Source: Acidobacteriota bacterium (GTDB lineage: Bacteria; Acidobacteriota; Terriglobia; Acidiferrales; UBA7541). From it: 33,089 nt of DNA. The DNA is taken from assembly GCA_013289955.1 (NCBI GenBank), contig JABCYZ010000045.1, forward strand, positions 1 to 33,089, given 5' to 3'. The translations under genes were made by a program, and so were the position numbers. The notes below the pieces were generated by a model, which saw nothing but the letters and a program-made list of their open reading frames with translations, did no database searches and was not told the DNA's origin. Positions 1 through 7,877 of this stretch are shown here, piece by piece (the stretch's first letter is position 1; each line of letters begins with the position of its first letter).

Positions 1-185
1 CCACTTTTATTTTGGCATCCGTCAACCGGTGGTATGGTGTGCGCCGAAACAGGCTAAGAAAGTAAAAAACTCTCACGCAAAACGAAAAACGGGTCCGCTA
101 CACAACAACACCCCGCGAAAATAACCCGCAACTCCCAGTTCGAACACACTTCATTCCTCTTATGGCAGGCTGTGAGAGACGTGGG
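1..185. other. Left edge, no gene recognised
   Basis: This is the stretch downstream of the pnkp stop codon. No convincing coding region, RNA gene or strong terminator hairpin is visible. The short reading frame crossing it on the minus strand mostly overlaps pnkp in another frame and resembles nothing I recognise. Confidence 0.5.
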
Positions 186-2759
186 CTAGAGGCGAGGATC
201 GACTGGCTCGCTTTCAAGGGCCAACACACCGAAGACGCATTCATGTACCCGGCGGAGAGGCTCTTGTCGGACAAATCGTTCAAGGGCTTCGATCCCAAGA
301 GCAAACTCGCGGAGTGCCAGAGAGCGCTTGGCTGAAACCGAACGGGTGCGCAGCCGTTCCAAGTTTTCTGGCAACAAATATTCCGGCCCGTAGATAATCC
401 TCAAGTATTCAGGGCCACGGCATTTGACGGCGGGCTGAGTCAGGCCGCGGCGTCCGCGCACGATGAAATCCACCGGCTTGACGACCATACCTTCACCGCC
501 ACGCCCGGTCAGTTCTTCCCACCAAAGAGTCGCCTCTTCAACGCTCTTAGTGTCTGTCACGTCGACGACCTTGTATGGAGTGGCAAGGAGGAGGCCGTCA
601 GATGCTCCGCAAATCTCTGCGAGCTTTTCCATATGCCACACGTGGTCCCGCTGGACAAGGACTTGGCCTTCCGTGGCAAGCAGGTGGAATGGTGCCAGCT
701 TCAGATCGCTGACAGATCGCACCGGCCAACAGTAGTGACGATAGGAATCGACATAGCGATTCGCAGCTTCCAAGCGATGCCGATTGAATTCGAGCAGGGG
801 CAAAGCGTCCGCGTTCTCCGATACCAGATGCTCCAACGCTGAAACAGCCGCCGCAAGGGATGCCTTGGCAGCCGAGCCAACGGCGGCGTACTGCTGTCGC
901 AGCAATTCCTGTGCCTTCGCGGACCAGGGCATTAACTCCGCGTCGAGACAAATCCAATCCGTCTGAAACTGGTCCCAAAAGCCCACCGCGTCCAAGGCCC
1001 CGCGTACCTTTTGAAGGAATTCTTGTTCGATCTTCCCATCATCGAAGAAGCGTCTTCCCGTGCGCGTGTAACAAATTCCGAATCCTTCTCCCAGGACACC
1101 AAAACGCCGCCTCGCCATTTCTTCGTCGCGGCACACAATCACCACGGCACGTGATCCCATGTGCTTTTCTTCGCAAATGACACGAGCAATTCCTTCGCGC
1201 CGGAAGTAGGAAAAGGCCTCTGCCGGATGCTCCAATAGCCCGGGCCGCGTGCTTGTTTCAGTAGGCGACATTGTGGGCGGTAGATAAATGAGCCATTTGG
1301 GATTCGTCGCGAATCGACTCATTACTTCTAACGCAGCGAGCGCATTCTCTTCTCGCACTGTGACGTTGTGGTGAAGGCGAGTTGTGACGATTCGTTTTCC
1401 GATCACATCATCGATGTCCAACAGGTCGTCGTGGACCTGCTGGGAAGTGAGGGACGTGGCCGTCTCCAAAACCGGGACTAACGGCTTGACCGGCTGAGCA
1501 TGGGTCGCTCGAGCGCTCACAGAGACAAGCTCTTTTTCCGGGTAACGAAGTGCCGTTAAGTTGCCACCAAAAACACAGCCCGTGTCGATGTTAATCGTGC
1601 GATTCAACCAGTCGGGTTGCGGCACCGGAGTGTGGCCATAAACCACCATCGCTCTTCCGCGATATTCCGCGGCCCAGTTATAACGAACGGGGAGCCCAAA
1701 CTCGTCCGTTTCGCCTGTCGTTTCCCCGTACAGAGCAAAATCACGCACCTTGCCCGAACCTCGGCCCTGCATCTCTTCCTTCATGCCAGCGTGCGCGACG
1801 ACAAGCTTCCCGTCATCCAGAACGTAGTGACTGACGAGCTCGTCCAGGAATTCACAGACCTGGATGCGAAACTCCGAAGACTCTCTGTCGAGCTGTTCCA
1901 AAGAATTGGCGAGCCCGTGCGTGATCTGCACGTCCTTGCCACGCAATTTACGCATTAGCTTGACGTCGTGATTCCCCAGGACGCAAAGGGCGGCCCCACC
2001 TTGCACCATGCTCATAGTCAAGCGCAGCACTTCAGGGATCTTTGGCCCTCGGTCGACAAGATCACCAAGGAAAACAAGTTTACGGCCTTCGGGAGGTTTC
2101 ACAGAGAAGCCCGGAGAACCGTCTCCGTTGGTTTGTCTCTCGATGGAGTAACCGAGTTGGGTAAGGAGTTCGGCGAGTTCCTCGAAGCAACCGTGGATAT
2201 CCCCGATGATGTCGAAGGGACCATGTTCGTGCTTCAGGTTGTTCCAGAGCGGCTCCCGCTGAATCTCAGCGGCCTCAACTTCCTCCGGTGTACGCAGCAG
2301 GTGAACTCGGCGAAAGCCTTCACGCTCCAAATTGCGCAAAGATCGGCGCAGCTGTTGAGATTGTTGGCGGATGACATGGGGACCGAAATTCCGGTCTGGG
2401 CGATCACGGTTTCGTTCGTGGCAGAGCTTTTCCGGCAGATCAAATACAATCGCGACCGGAATGCAGTGATACTGCCGCGCCAGGGCAATGATAGGCTTGC
2501 GCGCTTCAGACTGTACATTTGTGGCATCAACAACGACGAGCTTCCCTGCAGTCAGCCGTTTTGACGCGATGAAATGCAGAACCTCAAAAGCGTCGTTTGT
2601 GGCTGCCTGGCTATTCTCGTCATCGGAAACAAGGCCGCGGCAGAAGTCGGAGGAGAGAACCTCCGTCGGGCGAAAGTGCTTCCGGGCGAAACTCGACTTG
2701 CCTGACCCCGAGGGCCCGACAAGAGCGACAACAGCGAGTTCTGGAATCGTCAGTTTCAT
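186..2759 (-). CDS. pnkp: Bacterial polynucleotide kinase-phosphatase-ligase Pnkp
   Basis: An 857-residue, three-domain RNA end-healing and sealing enzyme, close to the usual length of this family (about 850-870 aa). The N-terminal kinase has a P-loop GPSGSGKSS at residues 15-23 and a lid-like RDRPDRNFG stretch near 118-126; it phosphorylates 5'-OH RNA ends. The central binuclear metallophosphatase carries GDIHG (186-190), GDLVDRG (232-238), GNHD (262-265) and YGHTP (374-378); it removes 2',3'-cyclic phosphate or 3'-phosphate. The C-terminal ligase-type adenylyltransferase shows EKHMGSR (531-537), so K532 is the expected adenylated lysine, and a later EGMVVKP motif. In this family ligation needs the partner Hen1, which is encoded three genes upstream. 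The ATG lies one base after the stop of the preceding nucleotidyltransferase gene, so translation is probably coupled. All catalytic motifs appear intact. Confidence 0.97.
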   Translation of the reverse strand: MKLTIPELAVVALVGPSGSGKSSFARKHFRPTEVLSSDFCRGLVSDDENSQAATNDAFEVLHFIASKRLTAGKLVVVDATNVQSEARKPIIALARQYHCIPVAIVFDLPEKLCHERNRDRPDRNFGPHVIRQQSQQLRRSLRNLEREGFRRVHLLRTPEEVEAAEIQREPLWNNLKHEHGPFDIIGDIHGCFEELAELLTQLGYSIERQTNGDGSPGFSVKPPEGRKLVFLGDLVDRGPKIPEVLRLTMSMVQGGAALCVLGNHDVKLMRKLRGKDVQITHGLANSLEQLDRESSEFRIQVCEFLDELVSHYVLDDGKLVVAHAGMKEEMQGRGSGKVRDFALYGETTGETDEFGLPVRYNWAAEYRGRAMVVYGHTPVPQPDWLNRTINIDTGCVFGGNLTALRYPEKELVSVSARATHAQPVKPLVPVLETATSLTSQQVHDDLLDIDDVIGKRIVTTRLHHNVTVREENALAALEVMSRFATNPKWLIYLPPTMSPTETSTRPGLLEHPAEAFSYFRREGIARVICEEKHMGSRAVVIVCRDEEMARRRFGVLGEGFGICYTRTGRRFFDDGKIEQEFLQKVRGALDAVGFWDQFQTDWICLDAELMPWSAKAQELLRQQYAAVGSAAKASLAAAVSALEHLVSENADALPLLEFNRHRLEAANRYVDSYRHYCWPVRSVSDLKLAPFHLLATEGQVLVQRDHVWHMEKLAEICGASDGLLLATPYKVVDVTDTKSVEEATLWWEELTGRGGEGMVVKPVDFIVRGRRGLTQPAVKCRGPEYLRIIYGPEYLLPENLERLRTRSVSAKRSLALREFALGIEALERFVRQEPLRRVHECVFGVLALESEPVDPRL

Positions 2760-2760
2760 G

Positions 2761-3537
2761 TCAACTTGAAAATCCTGAGCCTGTTGTCGAGTGGAGCCGA
2801 ATCCGAATCAGCAGCTCATTCAATGCCTCGGTACCAGTGGCTCGTTCAGGCAACTTAGACTCAAGGCTCGCCTGCTCCAGGACGCTCCTCAACCGCTCGT
2901 ATTCCTTTTGGTGAAACGCCATGTCCGCATCTTGGATGGTGCCTTTCTCGGAAGCCTCCAACTTGCGAGCAATGAGTCCAGGGATGTAAGTCAATTTGAA
3001 GAACGAGTTAAGAGTGTGTAGGTTTGCCTCGACTTCGCCCGTGCGCATCATATGTATCCCGGTCAACAGAACGCGATAGACATAAAGAAGTGGCTTGATC
3101 CTCGTTGGACTCTCTTTGTTCAGGAGTTTCCACTCTGTTTCCGCAAACCCGAGATAGTGATGGCTGTGGTAGCGGGTGACGCAGCCTTTCGCGATCGCTT
3201 TCAACTCGTCATGCTCCGGTGTAGAGTGAACGACAAGTGGCGAATATAGCTGCTCAAGGACATATCCATTTTTCTTCAAGAGCAGCTTGAAGAATTTCTT
3301 GATGTCGTGAGTGACTAGATCAAGCTCGATGTTCTCCCTGTTCTTCGACACCTCGATTGTTTCCGTACCCGTATCTAATCCGACGACATCACTCACCGGC
3401 AATACGTGTACTCCCCGCAGATCGTAATCCGAATCCGGTGACGGGAAACCATACAGGTGCGCGCCGCTGATGGTCACGAAGACCATGGGAAATTTCTGCT
3501 CTTTCACAACCTCGCGGAGTCTCGGGTGCAGATTCAT
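2761..3537 (-). CDS. Pol-beta-superfamily nucleotidyltransferase (COG3541-like), copy 1
   Basis: A 258-residue protein. The active-site signature near the N-terminus is SGAHLYGFPSPDSDYD (residues 24-39), in which the G[S/A] and the DxD pair (D37, D39) match the metal-binding pattern of pol-beta-type nucleotidyltransferases of the COG3541/YcgL-like kind. The rest is mostly helical, with no second catalytic domain. The substrate is unknown. It sits between nucleotidyltransferase copy 2 (22-nt gap) and pnkp (1-nt gap), so it is very likely co-transcribed with RNA repair enzymes. By inference it could add nucleotides to damaged or trimmed RNA ends, or modify a protein or RNA as MNT-type antitoxins do. 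I cannot choose between these from sequence. It is clearly divergent from copy 2 rather than a recent duplication. Confidence 0.88.
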   Translation of the reverse strand: MNLHPRLREVVKEQKFPMVFVTISGAHLYGFPSPDSDYDLRGVHVLPVSDVVGLDTGTETIEVSKNRENIELDLVTHDIKKFFKLLLKKNGYVLEQLYSPLVVHSTPEHDELKAIAKGCVTRYHSHHYLGFAETEWKLLNKESPTRIKPLLYVYRVLLTGIHMMRTGEVEANLHTLNSFFKLTYIPGLIARKLEASEKGTIQDADMAFHQKEYERLRSVLEQASLESKLPERATGTEALNELLIRIRLHSTTGSGFSS

Positions 3538-3559
3538 TTGGTCTCGATCATTTCGATAT

Positions 3560-4489
3560 TCAAATTGTGCTGCGTCGGGCTTTTACAAGGAACGCGTTGA
3601 CTCGGTCGTAATCCGGGTGTTCAGGCAGTTTCGTCTTTGCCCAAGCAAGATCGAACTGATGGTGGAGATCCTTACGCCAGGCGCTCACTTCTTGCCATGA
3701 CACCTCGCCACGTCTGATCGCGAGCAAGCGGTTTCGGTGTTCTCCAACCTGCACGGGAACTCTGCTCTCAAGGAGCACTGCTATCCCTGAAACCAAGAGC
3801 CGAACCAGGTGCATGGCGTGCTTCCATCGCAGCGCTCCCTTGTTTCTTATGTCCTGGCCCAGTTTCTTGAATTGCGACATAACGTATCCGTTGTAGGTCT
3901 GGTAGACCTGTTTTGTCAGAAAGCACTCCCTCATAGACAGAAGTTCTTTAGCCAACGGTGAAGCGTTCTCCACCAGAGGCGTATAGAGGCACTCTAAGAC
4001 ATTGGGATTCGCTCGCAGTGCGAGCCGCAGGAATTTCTCCAATTCCCAGTAGCACTCTTGAGTCTCCTGACGCTCGAGTTGCTCCGGCACTCCAAGTAAC
4101 GACCACTGCAGGTTGGCTGGGGGCAAATAAATGCCGCGTCGATCAACATCTGAACTTTCCTCCTCGAGTCCATATGCGCGCGACCCGACGATGCACCGGT
4201 AAATTACAAACTGGTACAAGTCAGATTGTGCAGTCCCCAGAACCGTGCCGATCGTCCTGGCGAGCTCCTTGCGCACCTGGAATTCGCTCCGTGTTAAAGA
4301 AGTTTCTTCGCCATCGGGAAACCGAACTCGATACTCTCCCGTACTGTTCACTGGCATTTGGAGAATCACAGCAACTGCGCCCGCCATCTGAAGCACAGCA
4401 CCTTCCGGAGTATGGGTATCCACACGGGTTACAATCTGCGTCCCGAGCGGCACGATTCGTTCGCGTCTTTTTTTGCTTCGCTCAGCCAC
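3560..4489 (-). CDS. Pol-beta-superfamily nucleotidyltransferase with N-terminal beta domain, copy 2
   Basis: A 309-residue protein starting with GTG inside the end of hen1 (8-nt overlap), which implies translational coupling. Residues 1-75 form a small, basic, apparently beta-rich module ending in a YRVRFPDGEE stretch near 53-62; this resembles SH3/Tudor-like add-on domains, but I cannot assign it. The nucleotidyltransferase core follows, with VGSRAYG at 101-107 and SSDVDRRG at 112-119 (D114 and D116 as the metal-binding pair), then an alpha-helical region. It belongs to the same broad COG3541-like family as the next gene but carries the extra N-terminal module. Its function is unknown. Sandwiching between hen1 and pnkp suggests a role in RNA end repair, such as 3'-end nucleotide addition; that is inference. 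Confidence 0.87.
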   Translation of the reverse strand: MAERSKKRRERIVPLGTQIVTRVDTHTPEGAVLQMAGAVAVILQMPVNSTGEYRVRFPDGEETSLTRSEFQVRKELARTIGTVLGTAQSDLYQFVIYRCIVGSRAYGLEEESSDVDRRGIYLPPANLQWSLLGVPEQLERQETQECYWELEKFLRLALRANPNVLECLYTPLVENASPLAKELLSMRECFLTKQVYQTYNGYVMSQFKKLGQDIRNKGALRWKHAMHLVRLLVSGIAVLLESRVPVQVGEHRNRLLAIRRGEVSWQEVSAWRKDLHHQFDLAWAKTKLPEHPDYDRVNAFLVKARRSTI

Positions 4490-5885
4490 GTGTGAAGATC
4501 CCCATTTGAGTGGGACTACCTACGCTTGCGTCGTCAGGTCCAATCGGTAAGAAGCGAACGGCGTACCCAAATCGCTCCGCGATTCCCTTGGCCCAATTCT
4601 GAAATTGGCCGCGTGTCCACTCAAAGCGATGATCCTTATGGCGGAACTTACCGGCAGGAAGTGTTTCAAATTTCACGTTGTATTCGACGTTCGGCGTCGT
4701 AACGACGACTGTCCGCGGGCAGGCGAATTCAAAGAGCACGCGCTCGAACGCTGAAAGGCGCGGCGGGTCCTGGTGTTCAATGACTTCCACAACAGTTGCA
4801 GCATCGAAGCCCGACAGGCGTTTGTCCCGGTAGGTCAGAGAACCATGAATCAGGCGGATACGTCCCTTCTGCATCGCTGGCATCTCCTCAAGCCGTAGCT
4901 TCTGTGAAGCAATTTCAAGGGCGCGATGTGATACATCCATTCCCACAATGTCAGAGAAAGTTTTGTCTTTCAGTAGTTCCCTTAAGAGCCGTCCCTCGCC
5001 ACATCCAAGATCGAGAACTCGTTTTGCCCCGCTGCTGCGAAGAGCTGCCATGACCGCTCCCATCCGTTGATCGGCAAGACTGATCGGTTTCTCGATGGCC
5101 TCCTCTTCACGCGCGCGGGTTTCGGCCATTTCGTCGGCTTCCGGTTCTTCGTCTCCGATGAGGCGGCTCAATGCCTCTCGGGCCAGTCGCTTCTGGTGCT
5201 TCAAGTAGCGATTGGTGATCAGTTCGCGCTCGGGATGCTCGCGAAGCCAGCCCTCACCATGTCGGAGGAGCTTTTCCACTTCCGCATCGCCAACCCAATA
5301 GTGCTTATCGTCGTCAAGGACTGGGATCAGCACATAAAGATGCGTCAGCAAATCACTCAACCGAAGGGTGCCTTTGAGCCCAACGGTGTAGTAGGGACTC
5401 TCACCCCACTCAGGGAATTTCTCGTCGAGCGGATGCCGGGCCGCTGTTACTTCGTAACCCAACGGTTCGAACAAGCGGCGCAATAGATCCTCTCCGCCAC
5501 GGCAAGGCAGAACCGAGATCTGCGCTTCGAGTGCCAGTGGCGTATCGGCCAGTTCCTGACGTTCTTTGCTCTTACCGGTGATTGCTGTTCCAAACGTGCG
5601 CGCGATCGCCACGCTCAGAAAAGAGGATGCGGCATAGGGACGATCGTTGACGTACTGTTCTAGAGCGTATCCCTCGCCGCTCGGGCCACGTCGATCGCGA
5701 ACAAGACCGATGGGGTCGATTTCCAATAGCAACGCGGCAGTGCAGCGCTCGTTGGCCGTTTCAGGGTAAAAAACATGAGCCTTCCCAAAGACCTGCTCGA
5801 AGGAGTGCACTCGGAAAGGGCTTTTGTGCAGCAAGTAGCCCAAGTCCGTGGCCGGTTTGTGTGTCGTGGTAATGGTGAGAAGCAT
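4482..5885 (-). CDS. hen1: 3'-terminal RNA ribose 2'-O-methyltransferase Hen1
   Basis: A 467-residue protein, matching the length of bacterial Hen1 (about 465 aa). Residues 1 to about 245 form the bacterial Hen1 N-terminal region needed to activate the Pnkp ligase. The C-terminal methyltransferase has the SAM-binding motif DLGCGEG at 292-298, the Hen1 metal motif EVIEH at 367-371 and a downstream RHKDHRFEWTR at 415-425. The glutamates and histidines of these last two motifs are the expected Mn-binding ligands. It methylates the 2'-OH of the 3'-terminal nucleotide of a cleaved RNA before sealing, which makes the repaired RNA resistant to re-cleavage. It is the first gene of the tight hen1-NT-NT-pnkp run, 115 nt downstream of rtcR. 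All key residues appear present. Confidence 0.96.
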   Translation of the reverse strand: MLLTITTTHKPATDLGYLLHKSPFRVHSFEQVFGKAHVFYPETANERCTAALLLEIDPIGLVRDRRGPSGEGYALEQYVNDRPYAASSFLSVAIARTFGTAITGKSKERQELADTPLALEAQISVLPCRGGEDLLRRLFEPLGYEVTAARHPLDEKFPEWGESPYYTVGLKGTLRLSDLLTHLYVLIPVLDDDKHYWVGDAEVEKLLRHGEGWLREHPERELITNRYLKHQKRLAREALSRLIGDEEPEADEMAETRAREEEAIEKPISLADQRMGAVMAALRSSGAKRVLDLGCGEGRLLRELLKDKTFSDIVGMDVSHRALEIASQKLRLEEMPAMQKGRIRLIHGSLTYRDKRLSGFDAATVVEVIEHQDPPRLSAFERVLFEFACPRTVVVTTPNVEYNVKFETLPAGKFRHKDHRFEWTRGQFQNWAKGIAERFGYAVRFLPIGPDDASVGSPTQMGIFTRG

Positions 5886-5940
5886 GGGTTCTAACCGAAC
5901 TAACGATTGTCTCAGCGGATTCGCTGGCCGTCTACGCTCT

Positions 5941-5954
5941 GCTACCTCGGGCCC
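5941..5954 (-). promoter_or_regulatory. Weak sigma-54-like promoter candidate upstream of hen1
   Basis: Read on the minus strand, a GG at 5954-5953 is followed after 10 bases by GC at 5942-5941, with an A after the GC. This spacing matches the -24/-12 core of sigma-54 promoters, but several flanking consensus positions (the C-A-C-G after GG, and the second T before GC) do not match. Transcription would start near 5929, about 45 nt before the hen1 start. The site overlaps one arm of an 8-bp inverted repeat (5945-5952 with 5980-5987). It would place hen1-pnkp directly under RtcR, but the match is weak. Confidence 0.25.
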
Positions 5955-6000
5955 GCTCGAGGGGCAATCGAATTCTCCTGCCCGAGGCTCGCTTTCGAGG

Positions 6001-7599
6001 CTATGAATCAGCGACGATTTGCGACCATTCGATGCCGAAACGGTTCAGGTATTTTCTCAGTCTATCTGCATCGTTCGTACTTGCCTTCCGACCTCGCGAA
6101 ACACTGAACAACCTGCGTCCGGCATCGGAGAGGGAGCGAGAATCCCGGCAGACTTTAATCACATTTGCGAGTTGTACTTGATCAAAGAAATCGATGCCGT
6201 CGAGGCGCTCTTTGCCCAGCAAGTCCGACAAAGTATCTTGCGTTTCATTGGCCTCCAATTTAGCCCAGGCACTGCTGAGACGTTCGATTTCCTCGCGAAC
6301 AAGATCAAGTGAAATTCGTCCGCCTGGCGACAAAGTAGCCATGCGGACGATGGCAGCGTTCAAATCTCTGAAATTGCCCAGCCAAACAGCCGCACCTGAA
6401 AGGGCGTAATCGTGAAAGAGTTCCTTTGCCTCTTTACTAAACGTGATGCGACGGCCGGACCGCTCGGCATACTGGTCAAGCTCGAACTGAATGTTTGGTT
6501 CAATGTCCTCGGGGCGGGATCTCAGTCCCGGCAGCGTAAACGGCCAAAGATTAATTCTGGCGAGGAGGTCCTCACGAAATCTGCCTTCGCGAACTGCCAC
6601 CAGCAAATCTCGGTTCGTACCCGCAATCAGTTGAAAGTCGCTGCGAACTTCGCGATCGGACCCAAAGGGTAAGAACGTTTTCTCCTCGAGCGCCCGGAGG
6701 AGCATCGCTTGCTCGTCTATTCCGAGTTCACCAATTTCGTCAAGGAAAAGAACTCCCTTATCTGCGGTTCGCAAAACGCCGGGCCGGTCGCGGAGCGCGC
6801 CAGTGAAGGCACCCTTTACGTGGCCAAATAATGTCGACATCGCGCCATCGCCCCGAAGTGTTGCGCAATTCACATCGATGAAATCGCCGGTAACGGCATG
6901 TCGTAGTTTTTTAAGCTCGAAAATGCGACGGGCAAGTTTCGACTTTCCAGCGCCTGTGGGCCCCATGAGAAGCAGAGGATCGCGCGTGGCGACGGCGACT
7001 TGCTCGATACGATCAATTAATTGATTGAAGGCGACGTTTCTCGTATCTATCCCTCCCTTCAGATAAGACACGGCATCGCGCTGTTCTTGGTGGAAGCGTG
7101 AAGCAATCCTGTCGTATTTCGATAGGTCAAGGTCGATGATCTTGATGGTTCCTGGTGCGGTTCGGTCGCGTTCCGGTGAGGACTGCAGCAATCGTCCTGG
7201 CAAGTACCTTGATTCCGTGAGGAGAAAAAGGCAGATCTGGGCGACGTGAGTACCGGTGGTGATGTGGATCAGGTAGTCTTCGCCTTCTGTCTCAAACGGA
7301 TAAGTGCGTGCAAATTTGAAAAGAGTTTCGTAGACACGTTCAAAGTCCCATGGGTCGCCAAATTCGATCTCGTGAGGTCGAACCGTGGTTTCGGGGGAGA
7401 CAGCGGCAATGTCCTCAGCTACACGGCGTGCCAGCGACTTGTCTCGGATCCCGTGTAGGAGTTCTAAACGGCTCACAACGAAGTCCGGTTGTTGGCAGAT
7501 GGCGACCGTTGGCCGCCAGCTCTGCCAACGGTCTTGCATTCGTCCGGCATCGAGGGTAGTGCCCAATAATCCGATGACCACGGTCGGCTTAACGTCCAT
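6001..7599 (-). CDS. rtcR: RtcR, sigma-54-dependent activator of RNA repair genes
   Basis: A 532-residue bacterial enhancer-binding protein, the usual length of RtcR. Residues 1 to about 185 are the RtcR-type sensor domain (CARF-related), which begins TVVIGLLGTTLDAG. This domain is thought to sense an RNA-end or cyclic-nucleotide-like ligand and relieve autoinhibition. The AAA+ domain has Walker A GPTGAGKS (213-220), the sigma-54-contacting loop GAFTGA (263-268) and a Walker B-like VLFLDE (283-288). A C-terminal helix-turn-helix region follows, near the RSLSDAGRRLF stretch. It is divergent from rtcB, the classic arrangement. Here it also heads the minus-strand run leading into hen1-NT-NT-pnkp, after a 115-nt gap. 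No strong Shine-Dalgarno sequence is seen before its ATG. Confidence 0.97.
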   Translation of the reverse strand: MDVKPTVVIGLLGTTLDAGRMQDRWQSWRPTVAICQQPDFVVSRLELLHGIRDKSLARRVAEDIAAVSPETTVRPHEIEFGDPWDFERVYETLFKFARTYPFETEGEDYLIHITTGTHVAQICLFLLTESRYLPGRLLQSSPERDRTAPGTIKIIDLDLSKYDRIASRFHQEQRDAVSYLKGGIDTRNVAFNQLIDRIEQVAVATRDPLLLMGPTGAGKSKLARRIFELKKLRHAVTGDFIDVNCATLRGDGAMSTLFGHVKGAFTGALRDRPGVLRTADKGVLFLDEIGELGIDEQAMLLRALEEKTFLPFGSDREVRSDFQLIAGTNRDLLVAVREGRFREDLLARINLWPFTLPGLRSRPEDIEPNIQFELDQYAERSGRRITFSKEAKELFHDYALSGAAVWLGNFRDLNAAIVRMATLSPGGRISLDLVREEIERLSSAWAKLEANETQDTLSDLLGKERLDGIDFFDQVQLANVIKVCRDSRSLSDAGRRLFSVSRGRKASTNDADRLRKYLNRFGIEWSQIVADS

Positions 7600-7643
7600 A
7601 GCTATTAATATAAACTACTATCCTATAAGCGCGGATGCTAAAG

Positions 7644-7667
7644 ATTCCAAGCTGGCCTCAACGGAAT
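7644..7667. promoter_or_regulatory. Candidate RtcR upstream activating site
   Basis: ATTCC (7644-7648) and GGAAT (7663-7667) form an imperfect-length inverted repeat with a 14-nt spacer. It is centred about 79 bp upstream of the start site predicted from the sigma-54 promoter candidate, a typical enhancer distance for this activator class. The assignment rests on symmetry and position only. Confidence 0.3.
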
Positions 7668-7708
7668 ATGTGATGCATTATCTGGTACATAGCGTGATAA
7701 GCCGGATC

Positions 7709-7722
7709 GGCCCCATCCCTGC
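7709..7722 (+). promoter_or_regulatory. Sigma-54 promoter candidate for rtcBA
   Basis: GG at 7709-7710, ten bases, then GC at 7721-7722, in the context CGGCCCC...CTGCTT. This matches GGC-C plus TGCT of the sigma-54 consensus (TGGCACG-N4-TTGCW). It lies in the rtcR-rtcB divergent spacer, pointing at rtcB, as expected for a gene controlled by RtcR. The predicted start is near 7734. The -12 element runs into a perfect palindrome, GCTTAT-C-ATAAGC (7721-7733), and the sequence ATAAGC recurs at 7625-7630 and 7697-7702. Confidence 0.6.
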
Positions 7723-7764
7723 TTATCATAAGCATTGAATATGCAGAAAAAACGAGCGAGCGAC

Positions 7765-7833
7765 GGTTCGTGAGCGAAATCGGAATCGCGAACCAAAGGG
7801 GGCGCAGGGTCAACGAAAACGACCCTGCGCCTC
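7765..7833 (+). promoter_or_regulatory. Two-hairpin 5' leader of rtcB
   Basis: The predicted rtcB leader (about 7734-7877, some 144 nt) contains two stems. The first pairs GGTTCGTG (7765-7772) with CGCGAACC (7787-7794), with one G-U pair. The second is an 11-bp perfect stem, GGCGCAGGGTC (7801-7811) with GACCCTGCGCC (7821-7831), with a 9-nt A-rich loop, extendable by wobble pairs at its base. No U-run follows, so it is not a typical terminator. A good Shine-Dalgarno (AAGGAGA) follows before the ATG. The role is unknown; it may protect the transcript or regulate its translation. Confidence 0.5.
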
Positions 7834-7877
7834 TTCGGATTAAGTTTGAAAAGCCGTAAGGAGTTAAGGAGAGCGCT

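Noticed and set aside
1968..2564. Plus-strand frame of 198 aa over pnkp
   Set aside because: Fully antisense to the Pnkp phosphatase and kinase domains, with no recognisable domain.
7801..7831. Leader hairpin as an intrinsic terminator
   Set aside because: The stem is strong but no U-run follows, and rtcB starts just downstream.
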